DNA of 37,719 nt from a virus, in the IMG/VR virus record IMGVR_UViG_3300007609_000046, positions 1 through 37,719 of that record. One strand, written 5' to 3'. Positions 28,864 to 36,797 of the stretch are shown here, piece by piece. The first letter of the stretch is position 1; each line of letters begins with the position of its first letter. Position numbers and translations under genes: made by a program. Under the pieces are notes generated by a model that was not told the origin of the DNA, did no database searches, and worked only from the letters and a program-made list of their open reading frames with translations.

Positions 28864-28895
28864 TTTCGATATCTGATAAATAAGTTTTATTTTTG
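28864..28895 (+). promoter_or_regulatory. Rightward promoter ahead of the fibre genes
   Basis: TTTC (28864-28867), 20 nt, TATTTTTG (28888-28895); ATG at 28918. It follows directly after a terminator, so it opens a new late unit. Confidence 0.55.
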
Positions 28896-28917
28896 CTAAA
28901 ATTCCACCTTAAAGACT

Positions 28918-29289
28918 ATGTACACAAAATTATCTCCAAGTTACCTTAAAAAACTAGATAGCATTTACAATGCTATTTGCAAATCAAAAGAGGAGCTTCC
29001 ATTAAATATACAAACTTCTTTAAACAATCTGTCTAAAGGAATAGTACCTACACTTTTAAGAACTAATGGGTCCGGCACAATAAACACAGACATCTATGAC
29101 ATTTCCGTTAAAAATGTAGGTTCATCGCAGGGTCTATTTAACGGTGTACCACTGAAGCCAGATGAGGGTGTGGATTTTAACGCTGGAGTACTTAATAATG
29201 TGTACGCTTCTGGAACTTTTACGTTTGACGCTACGGATACAGAATTTATAATCGCTGTTAATTCAGAAACAGCTATAACTATTGTTTGA
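28918..29289 (+). CDS. Hypothetical virion protein, 123 aa
   Basis: The N-terminal third is helical (PSYLKKLDSIYNAICKSKEE) and the rest is Gly/Asn/Thr-rich beta sequence (DISVKNVGSSQGLFNGVPLK), like small tail- or fibre-associated proteins. Its stop lies 2 nt before the ATG of the beta-helix-like gene. No named family recognised. Confidence 0.58.
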   Translation: MYTKLSPSYLKKLDSIYNAICKSKEELPLNIQTSLNNLSKGIVPTLLRTNGSGTINTDIYDISVKNVGSSQGLFNGVPLKPDEGVDFNAGVLNNVYASGTFTFDATDTEFIIAVNSETAITIV

Positions 29290-29291
29290 TT

Positions 29292-30446
29292 ATGGGAAGT
29301 ACAAGAATAACTAAGTCTTCAAAAGGAGTTCAGGAATGGCACACAGTAGGCACAACAGAAGCAGACTATACAACCATTCAAGCAGCAGTTGACGACGGAA
29401 AATCAAAACTAAAACTTATTACAGATATTACAACTTCTGCGGATGTAACGTTACCTGCTGACTATTGTTTAACAATTGACCTTAATACAAAGATAGCAAC
29501 TTTTGCTCCTGATGTTCGAATCTTAAACGGATATTCAGTTGAAGTAATTGATAATACTGGATATCGAAAGGGTGAAGTTAATTTCAGCACTACAAACACA
29601 ACTGGTTTTCAGGGCATAACAGCTACATATTCAATAGCTAGAGGCATTGTTGTTAGGAATATAACAACCACATCAGGATTCTCATTCACAACAAATCCAA
29701 CTCAATTTTTTAAACAACATAAAGATTGTAATATTAATTTTTCAAATACAAGTTTGAATAGAATAGAGTATGCACATAATTGTATTCTTATAGGTGGAGG
29801 TACTTCCTGTTCAGAACTTTTTGCACAGAATACTAATTATGAAGTTCAGATTAAAAACTGTGTATTACAAAACGATTTTAGAAGTTCAAGTTTTTTAGGC
29901 AAAGCATCTTTTAGTAATGTTAAAGGCAGTTTTACTTTACTAATGTTTCTTCGTATTTATGGCAATAATGATAACATACAACTTACTAACTGTAATGTCA
30001 TTATTGAAGACCCGTCAACAAATATAAACAATATAACTTGTAAAAACATTGATATTATTTCTAGCAACTGCATATTAAACAGTGTGAATGTTGAAGGAAA
30101 TTTTAATCTTTATTCTGGTAGCAAACAGAAAATCTCTAATATAAAAGTAAATAATGATTTATATTTGGGAAGCTTTTTTGGAGCAGAGGTCTCAAACTCT
30201 TTATTTTCAAATATAGAAGTACTTGGTATGATATATGTTATTGATTCTTCGATAACTCTTTCAAATGTAATGGCAAATTTATTTTTGATCGAAGGAGATA
30301 ATTGTAATTTGTCTAATGCTTATATAACAACTAACTTAAATATCTACTCACAAGCAGATAAAACTTCAATTATAAACACGAGAGTTGGTGGCACTGCGAC
30401 AGATAATGGTACAAATACTTTAATTTGGGAAATCTTTACAATTTAA
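29292..30446 (+). CDS. Beta-helix tail fibre or spike-like protein
   Basis: Starting at MGSTRITK, the N-terminus (EWHTVGTTEADYTTIQAAVD) is typical of parallel beta-helix tailspike and pectate-lyase-like proteins, in which a YTTIQAAVD element precedes the helix. The remaining 320 residues are Asn/Ile/Ser-rich short repeats (NCNVIIEDPS, NCILNSVNVEGNFNLYS) consistent with stacked beta coils. It is probably a receptor-binding or surface-polysaccharide-binding virion protein. No catalytic triad is evident. ATG at 29292 preferred over the TTG at 29286. Confidence 0.62.
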   Translation: MGSTRITKSSKGVQEWHTVGTTEADYTTIQAAVDDGKSKLKLITDITTSADVTLPADYCLTIDLNTKIATFAPDVRILNGYSVEVIDNTGYRKGEVNFSTTNTTGFQGITATYSIARGIVVRNITTTSGFSFTTNPTQFFKQHKDCNINFSNTSLNRIEYAHNCILIGGGTSCSELFAQNTNYEVQIKNCVLQNDFRSSSFLGKASFSNVKGSFTLLMFLRIYGNNDNIQLTNCNVIIEDPSTNINNITCKNIDIISSNCILNSVNVEGNFNLYSGSKQKISNIKVNNDLYLGSFFGAEVSNSLFSNIEVLGMIYVIDSSITLSNVMANLFLIEGDNCNLSNAYITTNLNIYSQADKTSIINTRVGGTATDNGTNTLIWEIFTI

Positions 30447-30450
30447 AAAT

Positions 30451-30972
30451 ATGAAAAAACTATACAATAAAACAACAGGACAAGTAGCAGAGATAACAAA
30501 GATTAATGTTAACTCTAATCTAGTAGCGTACAATATTATTGACGCTGAAAATGCTGAACTAACAGCAGGAGAAACGAAAGTGCATCAGTTTAAGAACTTC
30601 ACTATTGCAGATGAGTTTGACAATGTAGTGAGCATTAGAGAAAAATGCCTAGAAGCTTTACAAGCTGAATTACTTACAAATTTCACCTTAGAAGCACCGA
30701 GCCAAAACTGGATAGTATCTAATACCATAGTTCGTATGTTCTTAGATAAGAACTGGATTATAAACGATGTGTTAATCAAAGAAGAACACGCTGACTTAGC
30801 TGCCATAATTAATCGAGAACAAGCTGAAAACGCAGGTTCAACAGAAAAGTTTATCTTTGTAGGAGATAAATATACAACAGCTTACTTTACCTCTGTCTTA
30901 GCTGAGGATTACAGCACTCTTGAACCGTATTTAGCGAGTGGGCAGATTATAATAGAAACTAAAAATGTGTAA
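30451..30972 (+). CDS. Hypothetical virion protein, 173 aa
   Basis: A soluble acidic protein beginning MKKLYNKTTGQVAEITKINV with several probable helices (IREKCLEALQAELL, DLAAIINREQAENAG). It lies in a run of tail-fibre-type genes with 2-4 nt spacing. I do not recognise it; a fibre chaperone or a baseplate component would fit the place. Confidence 0.55.
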   Translation: MKKLYNKTTGQVAEITKINVNSNLVAYNIIDAENAELTAGETKVHQFKNFTIADEFDNVVSIREKCLEALQAELLTNFTLEAPSQNWIVSNTIVRMFLDKNWIINDVLIKEEHADLAAIINREQAENAGSTEKFIFVGDKYTTAYFTSVLAEDYSTLEPYLASGQIIIETKNV

Positions 30973-30974
30973 TA

Positions 30975-31397
30975 ATGAGTTTATCTAAGTACATACAAGA
31001 CATATTTTCATTTATTGGGAAATTTGGCGTAGGCACAGATAATCCTCAATCAGCATTTGACGTTCAATCAACAGAAAGAGGTTCCACTCCTTTCCCTAGA
31101 ATGACGGCAGCCCAAAAGAACGCAATAGCTTCTCCAGTAGAGGGAGAGACGATTTACCAAACAGATGGTTTAATTGGGGTTCACGTTTTCAAGAGCGGAA
31201 GTTGGGAAAAAGAGAGCGGTAAATTTATAGAAATAGATGGATATGAATTTACATACATTCCAATAGTAGGTAATGATGGAAGTTCTTTGCAAGTAGGTGA
31301 TTTAGCTATGAACGGCAGGCTACCAAATGGAAATCTAGGTAGATTACTAAAATGGAATGGTACTACTTGGGATGTATTAGACGAACAAAATATATAA
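30975..31397 (+). CDS. Tail-fibre-type protein with PRMTxAxxxAIASPxEG motif
   Basis: Contains FPRMTAAQKNAIASPVEGET followed by IYQTDG, a segment characteristic of Bacteroidota tail-fibre and surface proteins (usually FLPPRMTTAQRDAI...GxxIYNT). The N-terminus has a short hydrophobic helix and GKFGVGTDNPQSAFDVQ. The same motif recurs in the next gene, so the two share a domain. Likely part of the adhesion apparatus. Confidence 0.62.
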   Translation: MSLSKYIQDIFSFIGKFGVGTDNPQSAFDVQSTERGSTPFPRMTAAQKNAIASPVEGETIYQTDGLIGVHVFKSGSWEKESGKFIEIDGYEFTYIPIVGNDGSSLQVGDLAMNGRLPNGNLGRLLKWNGTTWDVLDEQNI

Positions 31398-31415
31398 TTT
31401 TAAAAACAAAGTAAA

Positions 31416-32309
31416 ATGAAAAAAATGAAAAAAGTAATTTTAACACTTGTCCTTTTGATAGGGACAACAATGTCCTTTACACAAATTGGTATTGGAACAA
31501 TAAACCCCGATGTTTCAGCTGAACTAGACATTTCGAGTTCAACTAGAGGGTTTTTACCTCCACGGATGACCACAGCCGAACGGGATGCCATTGCTTCTCC
31601 AGCAGAGGGATTAACCATTTACAATACCGAAAACAACTGTTTAGAAACTTGGAACGCTACAGATTGGATCAGCATCTGTGATGGGAGTATAGTTACAACA
31701 ATACCAAGTTCGAACTGCCCCAATACAATTACCACTGTAGTAGATGTAGTGGCTGCTGGAAACACTTGGATGGACCGCAATTTGGGTGCCAGCCAGGCAG
31801 CTACTAGCTCTACTGACGCCGCAAGTTATGGCGATTTATACCAATGGGGGCGTTGTGGCGATGGACACCAGATACGTACCTCCAACACTACCAGTACCAA
31901 TGCTACTACAGCAGTACCTAATGCTGGCAATAGTTGGGATGGCCTATTTATTACAGAGGGTAACTCCCCTTTTGACTGGTTGGCTACACAAGACAATAGC
32001 CTATGGCAGGGTGTATCGGGCACCAACAACCCCTGTCCAGCGGGTTATCGGGTACCTACAGAAGCTGAGTTGGCTGCTTTGAATGTATCGAATGCTACTG
32101 AAGCCTTTGGCTCCCCACTCAAATTGCCCGTGGCGGGCGGCCGCGACGGCAGCGTTGGTACGTTCCCCAATGTTGGGTCTAGCGGCTACTATTGGTCAAG
32201 TACGGTTAGTGGCACCAGTGCCAGGTACCTCGACTTCGCTAGCAGCTTTGGCAGCATCATCACCAGCAACCGAGCAAACGGACTCTCTGTTCGTTGCCTT
32301 AAGGATTAA
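31416..32309 (+). CDS. FISUMP-domain adhesin-like protein, candidate DGR target
   Basis: A 297-aa protein with a signal peptide (MKKMKKVILTLVLLIGTTMS, cleaved near SFT), a GFLPPRMTTAERDAIASPAE segment (about 47-70), and from about 110 a FISUMP domain (WMDRNLGA, YGDLYQWGR, DGHQIR, NPCPAGYRVPTEAE) ending in GYYWSSTVSG and RANGLSVRCLKD. The C-terminal segment matches the C-type-lectin-like variable region of diversity-generating retroelement targets. GC content and codon choice differ sharply from the neighbouring genes, suggesting acquisition. Cell-surface or virion-tip binding role inferred. No reverse transcriptase is in the window. Confidence 0.75.
   Translation: MKKMKKVILTLVLLIGTTMSFTQIGIGTINPDVSAELDISSSTRGFLPPRMTTAERDAIASPAEGLTIYNTENNCLETWNATDWISICDGSIVTTIPSSNCPNTITTVVDVVAAGNTWMDRNLGASQAATSSTDAASYGDLYQWGRCGDGHQIRTSNTTSTNATTAVPNAGNSWDGLFITEGNSPFDWLATQDNSLWQGVSGTNNPCPAGYRVPTEAELAALNVSNATEAFGSPLKLPVAGGRDGSVGTFPNVGSSGYYWSSTVSGTSARYLDFASSFGSIITSNRANGLSVRCLKD
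32184..32306 (+). other. Candidate DGR variable region
   Basis: The last 41 codons of the FISUMP gene hold about 21 codons ending in C (GGC, ACC, AGC, ATC, TAC, GAC and others), whereas the phage otherwise prefers codons ending in A or T. Runs of NNC codons are what adenine-directed mutagenesis of AAC codons in a template repeat produces. It ends in RANGLSVRCLKD, like known variable regions. No template copy is found in this window. Confidence 0.5.
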
Positions 32310-32328
32310 AAGATAATTAAAAAAGATT

Positions 32329-32709
32329 ATGAAAAAGATAATATTATTTACAATAGCAATGGTTTCTTTCGGGGCTTTAGCACAAAGAAACGTTAGATAC
32401 GATTTAGATTTTCAATCAGAAAACGAAATCAAAAACGCATTGATTAACCCATTTGCAGATAAGGCAACAATGGAAGCATTCTCGACATCAGAAAGCTACT
32501 CAGTAAATCAGAATGGTGTGTTGGCAACAACTCAAGATGATGGTAAACTGTACGTTTGGAATGACCCTAATTGGATAAATATAGGCAGTAGCGATGTATT
32601 TAGAGATTCAACAGGTGTACAGCCTGCAAGTGGATTCAATCAAACAATTAGACATGATGGCGGTTTGATAATCGAAACGCCAAATTCACTATTTTACTTA
32701 AAAAAATAA
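32329..32709 (+). CDS. Secreted protein, 126 aa
   Basis: Residues 1-18 (MKKIILFTIAMVSFGALA) form a signal peptide with likely cleavage before QRNVR. The mature protein has short beta segments (GKLYVWNDPNWINIGSSD) and an LIIETPNSLFYLKK end. It follows the FISUMP gene by 20 nt. It may be a surface-exposed partner of that protein; no family recognised. Confidence 0.6.
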   Translation: MKKIILFTIAMVSFGALAQRNVRYDLDFQSENEIKNALINPFADKATMEAFSTSESYSVNQNGVLATTQDDGKLYVWNDPNWINIGSSDVFRDSTGVQPASGFNQTIRHDGGLIIETPNSLFYLKK

Positions 32710-32713
32710 AACG

Positions 32714-32932
32714 ATGAGATTTAAGGAAAAAATTAGTACTACAATAGGTTTAGTGTTATGCCTATTCTCAATAGCACTTTTGTTTATAGAAACAAATTAC
32801 GATCTCCCACTATGGGGAATAGGGTTAATATTTGTAGTTGGTGTACTACTTATCAATGCAAAAGATAAAGTAGTGGACATCTTTACTTTAGGGCTGTCAA
32901 GATTTGTTAAAGATGTAACATCTAAGAAATGA
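32714..32932 (+). CDS. Small membrane protein, 72 aa
   Basis: Two transmembrane segments (TIGLVLCLFSIALLFIE, LWGIGLIFVVGVLLIN) connected by a short loop, and a basic C-terminal tail. Size and topology suit a holin or antiholin, and it lies at the head of the lysis gene cluster, but a stronger holin candidate follows at 33704. Stop overlaps the next ATG. Confidence 0.58.
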   Translation: MRFKEKISTTIGLVLCLFSIALLFIETNYDLPLWGIGLIFVVGVLLINAKDKVVDIFTLGLSRFVKDVTSKK

Positions 32933-33348
32933 ATTACCAACCATACATCAATTGGAATCGTCAAGAAATGTTCATTCATCTAAAGCGCACAGCGGTTAAT
33001 AAGGTTATGCCGTTGGAAGTTATCGAGATGCTCAAAAAAGCGTGTTTTGATAAGCGGTGGCATCCGATTGAGGATTACGATGGTTGTAGCTGGGTTCAAG
33101 ACCCTACTCACCCAACAGTAGCGTGTTTTATTCACGATTATTTGTATAAAACGGGTCAAGGTGGTAAAGATGCTGATAAAGTTTGGAAGTGGCTGTTTAA
33201 AATTGAATCGGGCAGCAAATTTAAAAGTAAGATATTCTACCACTTTATTCGAATAGGTTGGATATGTTATTACAAGTGGGTACATTTGGCAAATAGGAAT
33301 GTAAATAAAAACGATAAAGAGTTTAATAATTTAATACGAATAATATGA
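32929..33348 (+). CDS. DUF1353-like protein
   Basis: The central part FIHDYLYKTGQGGKDADKVW (about 65-84), followed by FYHFIRIGWICYYKW, resembles DUF1353, whose core is HDWLYRTG followed by an RxxADxIF helix and an aromatic helix. DUF1353 proteins are common near phage lysis genes and their function is uncertain. At 139 aa the length is typical. It overlaps its neighbours by 4 nt on both sides. Confidence 0.6.
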   Translation: MNYQPYINWNRQEMFIHLKRTAVNKVMPLEVIEMLKKACFDKRWHPIEDYDGCSWVQDPTHPTVACFIHDYLYKTGQGGKDADKVWKWLFKIESGSKFKSKIFYHFIRIGWICYYKWVHLANRNVNKNDKEFNNLIRII

Positions 33349-33671
33349 GTAAAAATAAAAGCATAACTCAAGACCTAGTAGATAGTGGAGAAATTAAAAA
33401 ACTTGGAAAAGATAAATATTTCGACCACCCAGTAGCAGGAGCTGCAATAGTAGCTACAATGATGCTCGTTTTTATGGTAATTTTTCAAATCAATTATGAT
33501 TGGTCTGCATTAATATCAATGAGTTCTTTGCTAATTATAGCAATATCTTGGGAATATGTAAGAAAAAGATTTAAAGGCACTCCAATTAGTTTAGACGACA
33601 TCTTGTTTACTATGTTAGGAGGAGCAGCTCCCTTAGTAATATTTTTAATGCTAAAAGGGTTATTTGGATAA
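33345..33671 (+). CDS. Membrane protein, 108 aa
   Basis: The N-terminal 30 residues are polar and charged. Three hydrophobic segments follow (GAAIVATMMLVFMVIFQI, ALISMSSLLIIAISWEYV, FTMLGGAAPLVIFLMLKG). It could be a holin partner or an inner-membrane superinfection protein. It lies between the DUF1353-like and holin genes, with no motif naming it. Confidence 0.58.
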   Translation: MSKNKSITQDLVDSGEIKKLGKDKYFDHPVAGAAIVATMMLVFMVIFQINYDWSALISMSSLLIIAISWEYVRKRFKGTPISLDDILFTMLGGAAPLVIFLMLKGLFG

Positions 33672-33703
33672 TTTTTTTAGTTTAGAAATTTAATAAAGTC
33701 AAT

Positions 33704-34138
33704 ATGAAAGAAAGTGCATTTGCATTAATCGGTTTACTTGTAGTGTTTTTTACTCCAATAGCTCCATTAATGATATTAGTAGCAGGCTTTATAATGGTCG
33801 ATACAATTATCGGGGTAGCCAAAGTAGTAATTTTAAAAAATCAATTCACGAGCCACAAGTTAAGTAGATTGATATTTAAGATGTTTCTTTATGAAATTGT
33901 AATTTGTCTTTTATTTCCTATCGACATTTATTTAATTGGTCATGATCTATTTGGGTATGAATTTTTCGCAACAAAAGTAGGTACATTTGTTTTAATATTT
34001 GTTGAATCACTAAGCATTGAGGAGAATATAAAAGCTATTAACAAAGGTAAAGGATTTCAATATTACTTTTTAAAATTGGTCAATACTGTAACTTCATTTA
34101 AAGAAAAAGTCGTAAAGATTAAAAAAGAAATGAAATAA
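33704..34138 (+). CDS. Phage holin (holin_4 family-like)
   Basis: A 144-aa protein with three or four hydrophobic segments (ALIGLLVVFFTPIAPLMILV, MFLYEIVICLLFPIDIYLI) and the pattern FIMVDTIIGVAKVV, then SHKLSRLIFKM, then VESLSIEENIKAINKGKG. This order, D-x-I-x-G in a helix followed by a basic S-x-K-L segment and an E-x-x-S-I-x-E-N helix, is that of the toxin-secretion/phage-lysis holins. It would form membrane lesions that release the endolysin. The amidase gene follows directly. Confidence 0.68.
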   Translation: MKESAFALIGLLVVFFTPIAPLMILVAGFIMVDTIIGVAKVVILKNQFTSHKLSRLIFKMFLYEIVICLLFPIDIYLIGHDLFGYEFFATKVGTFVLIFVESLSIEENIKAINKGKGFQYYFLKLVNTVTSFKEKVVKIKKEMK

Positions 34139-34170
34139 TAGTGCCAAAGAACTTTACATTATAATATTAA

Positions 34171-34680
34171 ATGAAAAAAGCAATAATAATAGGACATAAC
34201 ATAACAAATAGAGGGGCTTTCTCTGCAACATTGAACAAGTACGAGTGGGATTTCTATATGGATATGATTCAGGAACTAAATAAGTTAGGAGAGGTTTTCA
34301 TACACGACGAGGATATAAAAAGCTACACGTCTAGGATGAAGGACACAGCTAAAAAGATAAACCAAAAAGATTTTGACATAGTTGTGGCACTGCACTTTAA
34401 TGCTTTCAACGGAACAGCTAGCGGTTGCGAAGCACTTTATTATCACACAAATAAACAGGGTAAAGCTAAATCATCTATCTTCTGCGAAAAATTCTGTCAG
34501 GCTACAGGTATAAAAAACAGAGGTGCTAAACCTTTAGATAGTTCAAGGGACAGAGGTTTTGGAGAAATTGCTTACACTAAAGCTACAACTTTAATACTGG
34601 AACCTTTTTTTGGCGACAATGATAAAGACTGCAAGAAATACTCTAAAACAGCTCTTTTAGAAGCCATTAAATCACTTTAA
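34171..34680 (+). CDS. Endolysin, N-acetylmuramoyl-L-alanine amidase
   Basis: A single-domain amidase_3 enzyme of 169 aa. Zinc ligands and catalytic residues are in place: His9 (IIIGHN), Glu25 (NKYEWDF), His75 (VALHFNAF) and Glu144 (LILEPFF). It cleaves the amide bond between muramic acid and L-alanine of peptidoglycan at the end of infection. No signal peptide or wall-binding domain is present, so it depends on the neighbouring holin. It starts 30 nt after the holin gene. Confidence 0.87.
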   Translation: MKKAIIIGHNITNRGAFSATLNKYEWDFYMDMIQELNKLGEVFIHDEDIKSYTSRMKDTAKKINQKDFDIVVALHFNAFNGTASGCEALYYHTNKQGKAKSSIFCEKFCQATGIKNRGAKPLDSSRDRGFGEIAYTKATTLILEPFFGDNDKDCKKYSKTALLEAIKSL

Positions 34681-34681
34681 T

Positions 34682-35206
34682 ATGATAAGCATAGATTACA
34701 ACATAACTAGCAACCCCTATTGGATACGTGTATCGGATCACTCATCTTGGGGACTTATTTCACAAGAACCTTCTATAATAGAGGTTTATAAACCTGGATA
34801 TGAAACACCGGTTACGCATTATTATGACAAAGACAAAACTAACAGTTTTAACTCTGTTAACCTAAGAGTAAACTGTACGGACGGTGATTGTCCAGAGGTA
34901 GACAATGTTACATTACCTGATGGTATATACAAAATTATTGTTAAAGGCTCTCCGTCAAAATACAACAGAGAGAGGCAATATCTTAAGACTGACTTGTTAG
35001 AAATGGACATAGATAAAATAATAATTACATCTATCGAGAATGGAAGGTACTATGACATAGAAAAGCAACTTGTGGAGATAGATATGTATTTTGCAGGAGC
35101 ACACTCTAACTTAAGGTTAGACAGGATAAGAGAGGCTAGTGCACTATATGAATCAGCAAGGAAAGCCGTAGATAAGCTTCTTAACTGTAAAAACTGTTAT
35201 GACTGA
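34682..35206 (+). CDS. Virion-type protein, 174 aa
   Basis: The N-terminal half is beta-rich (YWIRVSDHSSWGLISQEPSI, LPDGIYKIIVKGSP) with a CTDGDCPE loop, and the C-terminal half is helical and ends in KLLNCKNCYD, with a CxxC motif. The order suggests an adaptor or fibre-attachment protein. It begins one base after the endolysin stop and opens a run of small, Cys-containing, closely packed genes. Not recognised. Confidence 0.6.
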   Translation: MISIDYNITSNPYWIRVSDHSSWGLISQEPSIIEVYKPGYETPVTHYYDKDKTNSFNSVNLRVNCTDGDCPEVDNVTLPDGIYKIIVKGSPSKYNRERQYLKTDLLEMDIDKIIITSIENGRYYDIEKQLVEIDMYFAGAHSNLRLDRIREASALYESARKAVDKLLNCKNCYD

Positions 35207-35418
35207 TGGGATGTAATTGTAACTCAGTAGAGTGCGAAAAGTCCCACAAGAAGAATGTGAATAACTTGATAGCTAGATTAAACACACTAAAAGTGTTAAA
35301 CCCAAGTGGTGTGGTTGAATATAACTCCCTTTTAGACTCTCTGAGGGGATGTCCAGAAAAACAATACTTCTCAGAAGTAAAAATATACGTATACAATGAG
35401 TACGCAAAATATACTTGA
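35206..35418 (+). CDS. Hypothetical protein, 70 aa
   Basis: Starts MGCNCNSVECEKSHKK, a Cys-rich opening that could bind a metal, then a helix (NNLIARLNTLKVLNPSG) and an aromatic tail. It overlaps both neighbours (1 nt before, 23 nt after). Part of the same Cys-containing gene run; function unknown. Confidence 0.57.
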   Translation: MGCNCNSVECEKSHKKNVNNLIARLNTLKVLNPSGVVEYNSLLDSLRGCPEKQYFSEVKIYVYNEYAKYT

Positions 35419-35653
35419 TAAGAACAACCTAAGTACCAACAGAGCCATGTCTGAATACTTAGCGTCAGAGTCTATAGAAATGTTAAAGAAAAGACGTTTT
35501 GACGTAGGCTGTCCGAATATAAAACAGCACAGACTTATGTTAACCTTGTACAGGTTATCTTGCGAGGATTGGTGTTCTTCTGATAGTGAACAACGAGATA
35601 GCATAAGAGAAGAAGTAATACTTAGAACAGCCAAAAAAATAACAGAATTATAA
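35396..35653 (+). CDS. Hypothetical helical protein, 85 aa
   Basis: A charged helical protein (NNLSTNRAMSEYLASESIEM, RLMLTLYRLSCEDWCSSDSE) with a CEDWC pair. It overlaps the previous gene by 23 nt and the next by 1 nt, indicating tight coupling in the fibre module. Family unknown. Confidence 0.57.
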   Translation: MSTQNILDKNNLSTNRAMSEYLASESIEMLKKRRFDVGCPNIKQHRLMLTLYRLSCEDWCSSDSEQRDSIREEVILRTAKKITEL

Positions 35654-36117
35654 TGGGAAATTGCAAAGATAAAATAGAGTATTCTTGCGGTAAAAAGGTG
35701 AATGCAAGATGCGTGGATTATGAGGGAAATCTATCAGAATGCACTGATTTAGGAGATTGCCCAAGTCAAAACTTGCACAATGTTTTAGAAGACATGAACA
35801 GGCAGTTAACTGAGCACTGCAACAACCTTAACCTGGACAACTCAGATGTAGATTGTTTATACACACCGGGTGTTAGACCAACTGATTTAACTCTTCCAGA
35901 GTTACTCACAAGTATGTCTACTATGATATGTCAAATAAGGGATTCTTTACCTTCTGATGGAGATTGTAACTCTGTCTATACAGACCCAATAGACTGTGCT
36001 AATCTAGATTACAAGTGTTTATTAGATGAATGTGGAGACTCAGCAGCACCCCAAAACTTAACTGAATTACTACAGTTAATGATTAATCAAATATGTAACA
36101 ACGTAACAGTACCTTAG
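35653..36117 (+). CDS. Cys-rich virion-type protein, 154 aa
   Basis: Cysteine is frequent throughout (about 15 in 154 residues), for example CKDKIEYSCGKKVNARC, and LTLPELLTSMSTMICQI, then LTELLQLMINQICNN. The pattern of a helix LTELLxxMxxxIC following a Cys-rich loop occurs twice, and again in the next gene as LTTLLSRLCDVI, so these proteins share a repeated short domain that may be an oligomerisation stalk. Unknown family. Confidence 0.58.
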   Translation: MGNCKDKIEYSCGKKVNARCVDYEGNLSECTDLGDCPSQNLHNVLEDMNRQLTEHCNNLNLDNSDVDCLYTPGVRPTDLTLPELLTSMSTMICQIRDSLPSDGDCNSVYTDPIDCANLDYKCLLDECGDSAAPQNLTELLQLMINQICNNVTVP

Positions 36118-36119
36118 AT

Positions 36120-36794
36120 ATGGCAGAAGAATGTAACGATATAAATGTACCAACAGTCAATGAGGACTCAATAGAGTGTTGTGATTTATATTCAACCAAT
36201 TGTATAAAATTAGCAGAAGCAGTTCCTTGTTTGGCTTCTGGGAAAGGAGAGACATTAACAACACTACTTAGTAGGCTATGTGACGTCATCCTAAATCAGA
36301 ACACTATTGTAACTGGTTCAGATGGCATAGGTATAGACAGTACCACTGTCGACGGTATAACTACTTACAATGTCTCACCGCCTATAAGCGTTTACTTAGA
36401 GGTTGTGCCTGAATCAGATTCAGACATATCTGTATCTGCTCCTTCACCTGGTCCAACGGACTACTTTTTTCCTGTCGGATATGAGACTTTAACTTACACA
36501 AACAGTTCCACTGACACAAAGTCTTATAAAGTACACGCTTCGTTTGACACTCCAAAGACATCAGCTTTGGAAATAAACGTTGTTGATGCGGGTATAGTTA
36601 AGACGGTATCAGGAGTTGACACAATAGAATACGAGATGGGTATATTTTCGAATGAAGAACCAGCAAACGCAAGCTTTTTCAAAGTTGTAACATTAGCACC
36701 ATCAGAAACAGTTTCACTCAAGTTCAAGACTACTGGATCAGATCAATCTATCATAAGGAATGCTCAATTATTAATAGAAGAAACAAAAATTTAA
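36120..36794 (+). CDS. Virion-type protein with beta C-terminus, 224 aa
   Basis: The N-terminal 60 residues are Cys-rich (NEDSIECCDLYSTNCIKLAE) ending in the LTTLLSRLCDVI helix shared with the previous gene. The remainder is beta-rich (GITTYNVSPPISVYLEVVPE, SLKFKTTGSDQSIIRN), like fibre or hub domains. It is followed 3 nt later by the collagen-like fibre gene. Probably part of the fibre assembly. Confidence 0.58.
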   Translation: MAEECNDINVPTVNEDSIECCDLYSTNCIKLAEAVPCLASGKGETLTTLLSRLCDVILNQNTIVTGSDGIGIDSTTVDGITTYNVSPPISVYLEVVPESDSDISVSAPSPGPTDYFFPVGYETLTYTNSSTDTKSYKVHASFDTPKTSALEINVVDAGIVKTVSGVDTIEYEMGIFSNEEPANASFFKVVTLAPSETVSLKFKTTGSDQSIIRNAQLLIEETKI

Positions 36795-36797
36795 GTT

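Noticed and set aside
31786-32316. Two rightward open frames overlapping the FISUMP gene
   Set aside because: They are shadows created by the GC-richer composition; only the FISUMP frame has recognisable domains.
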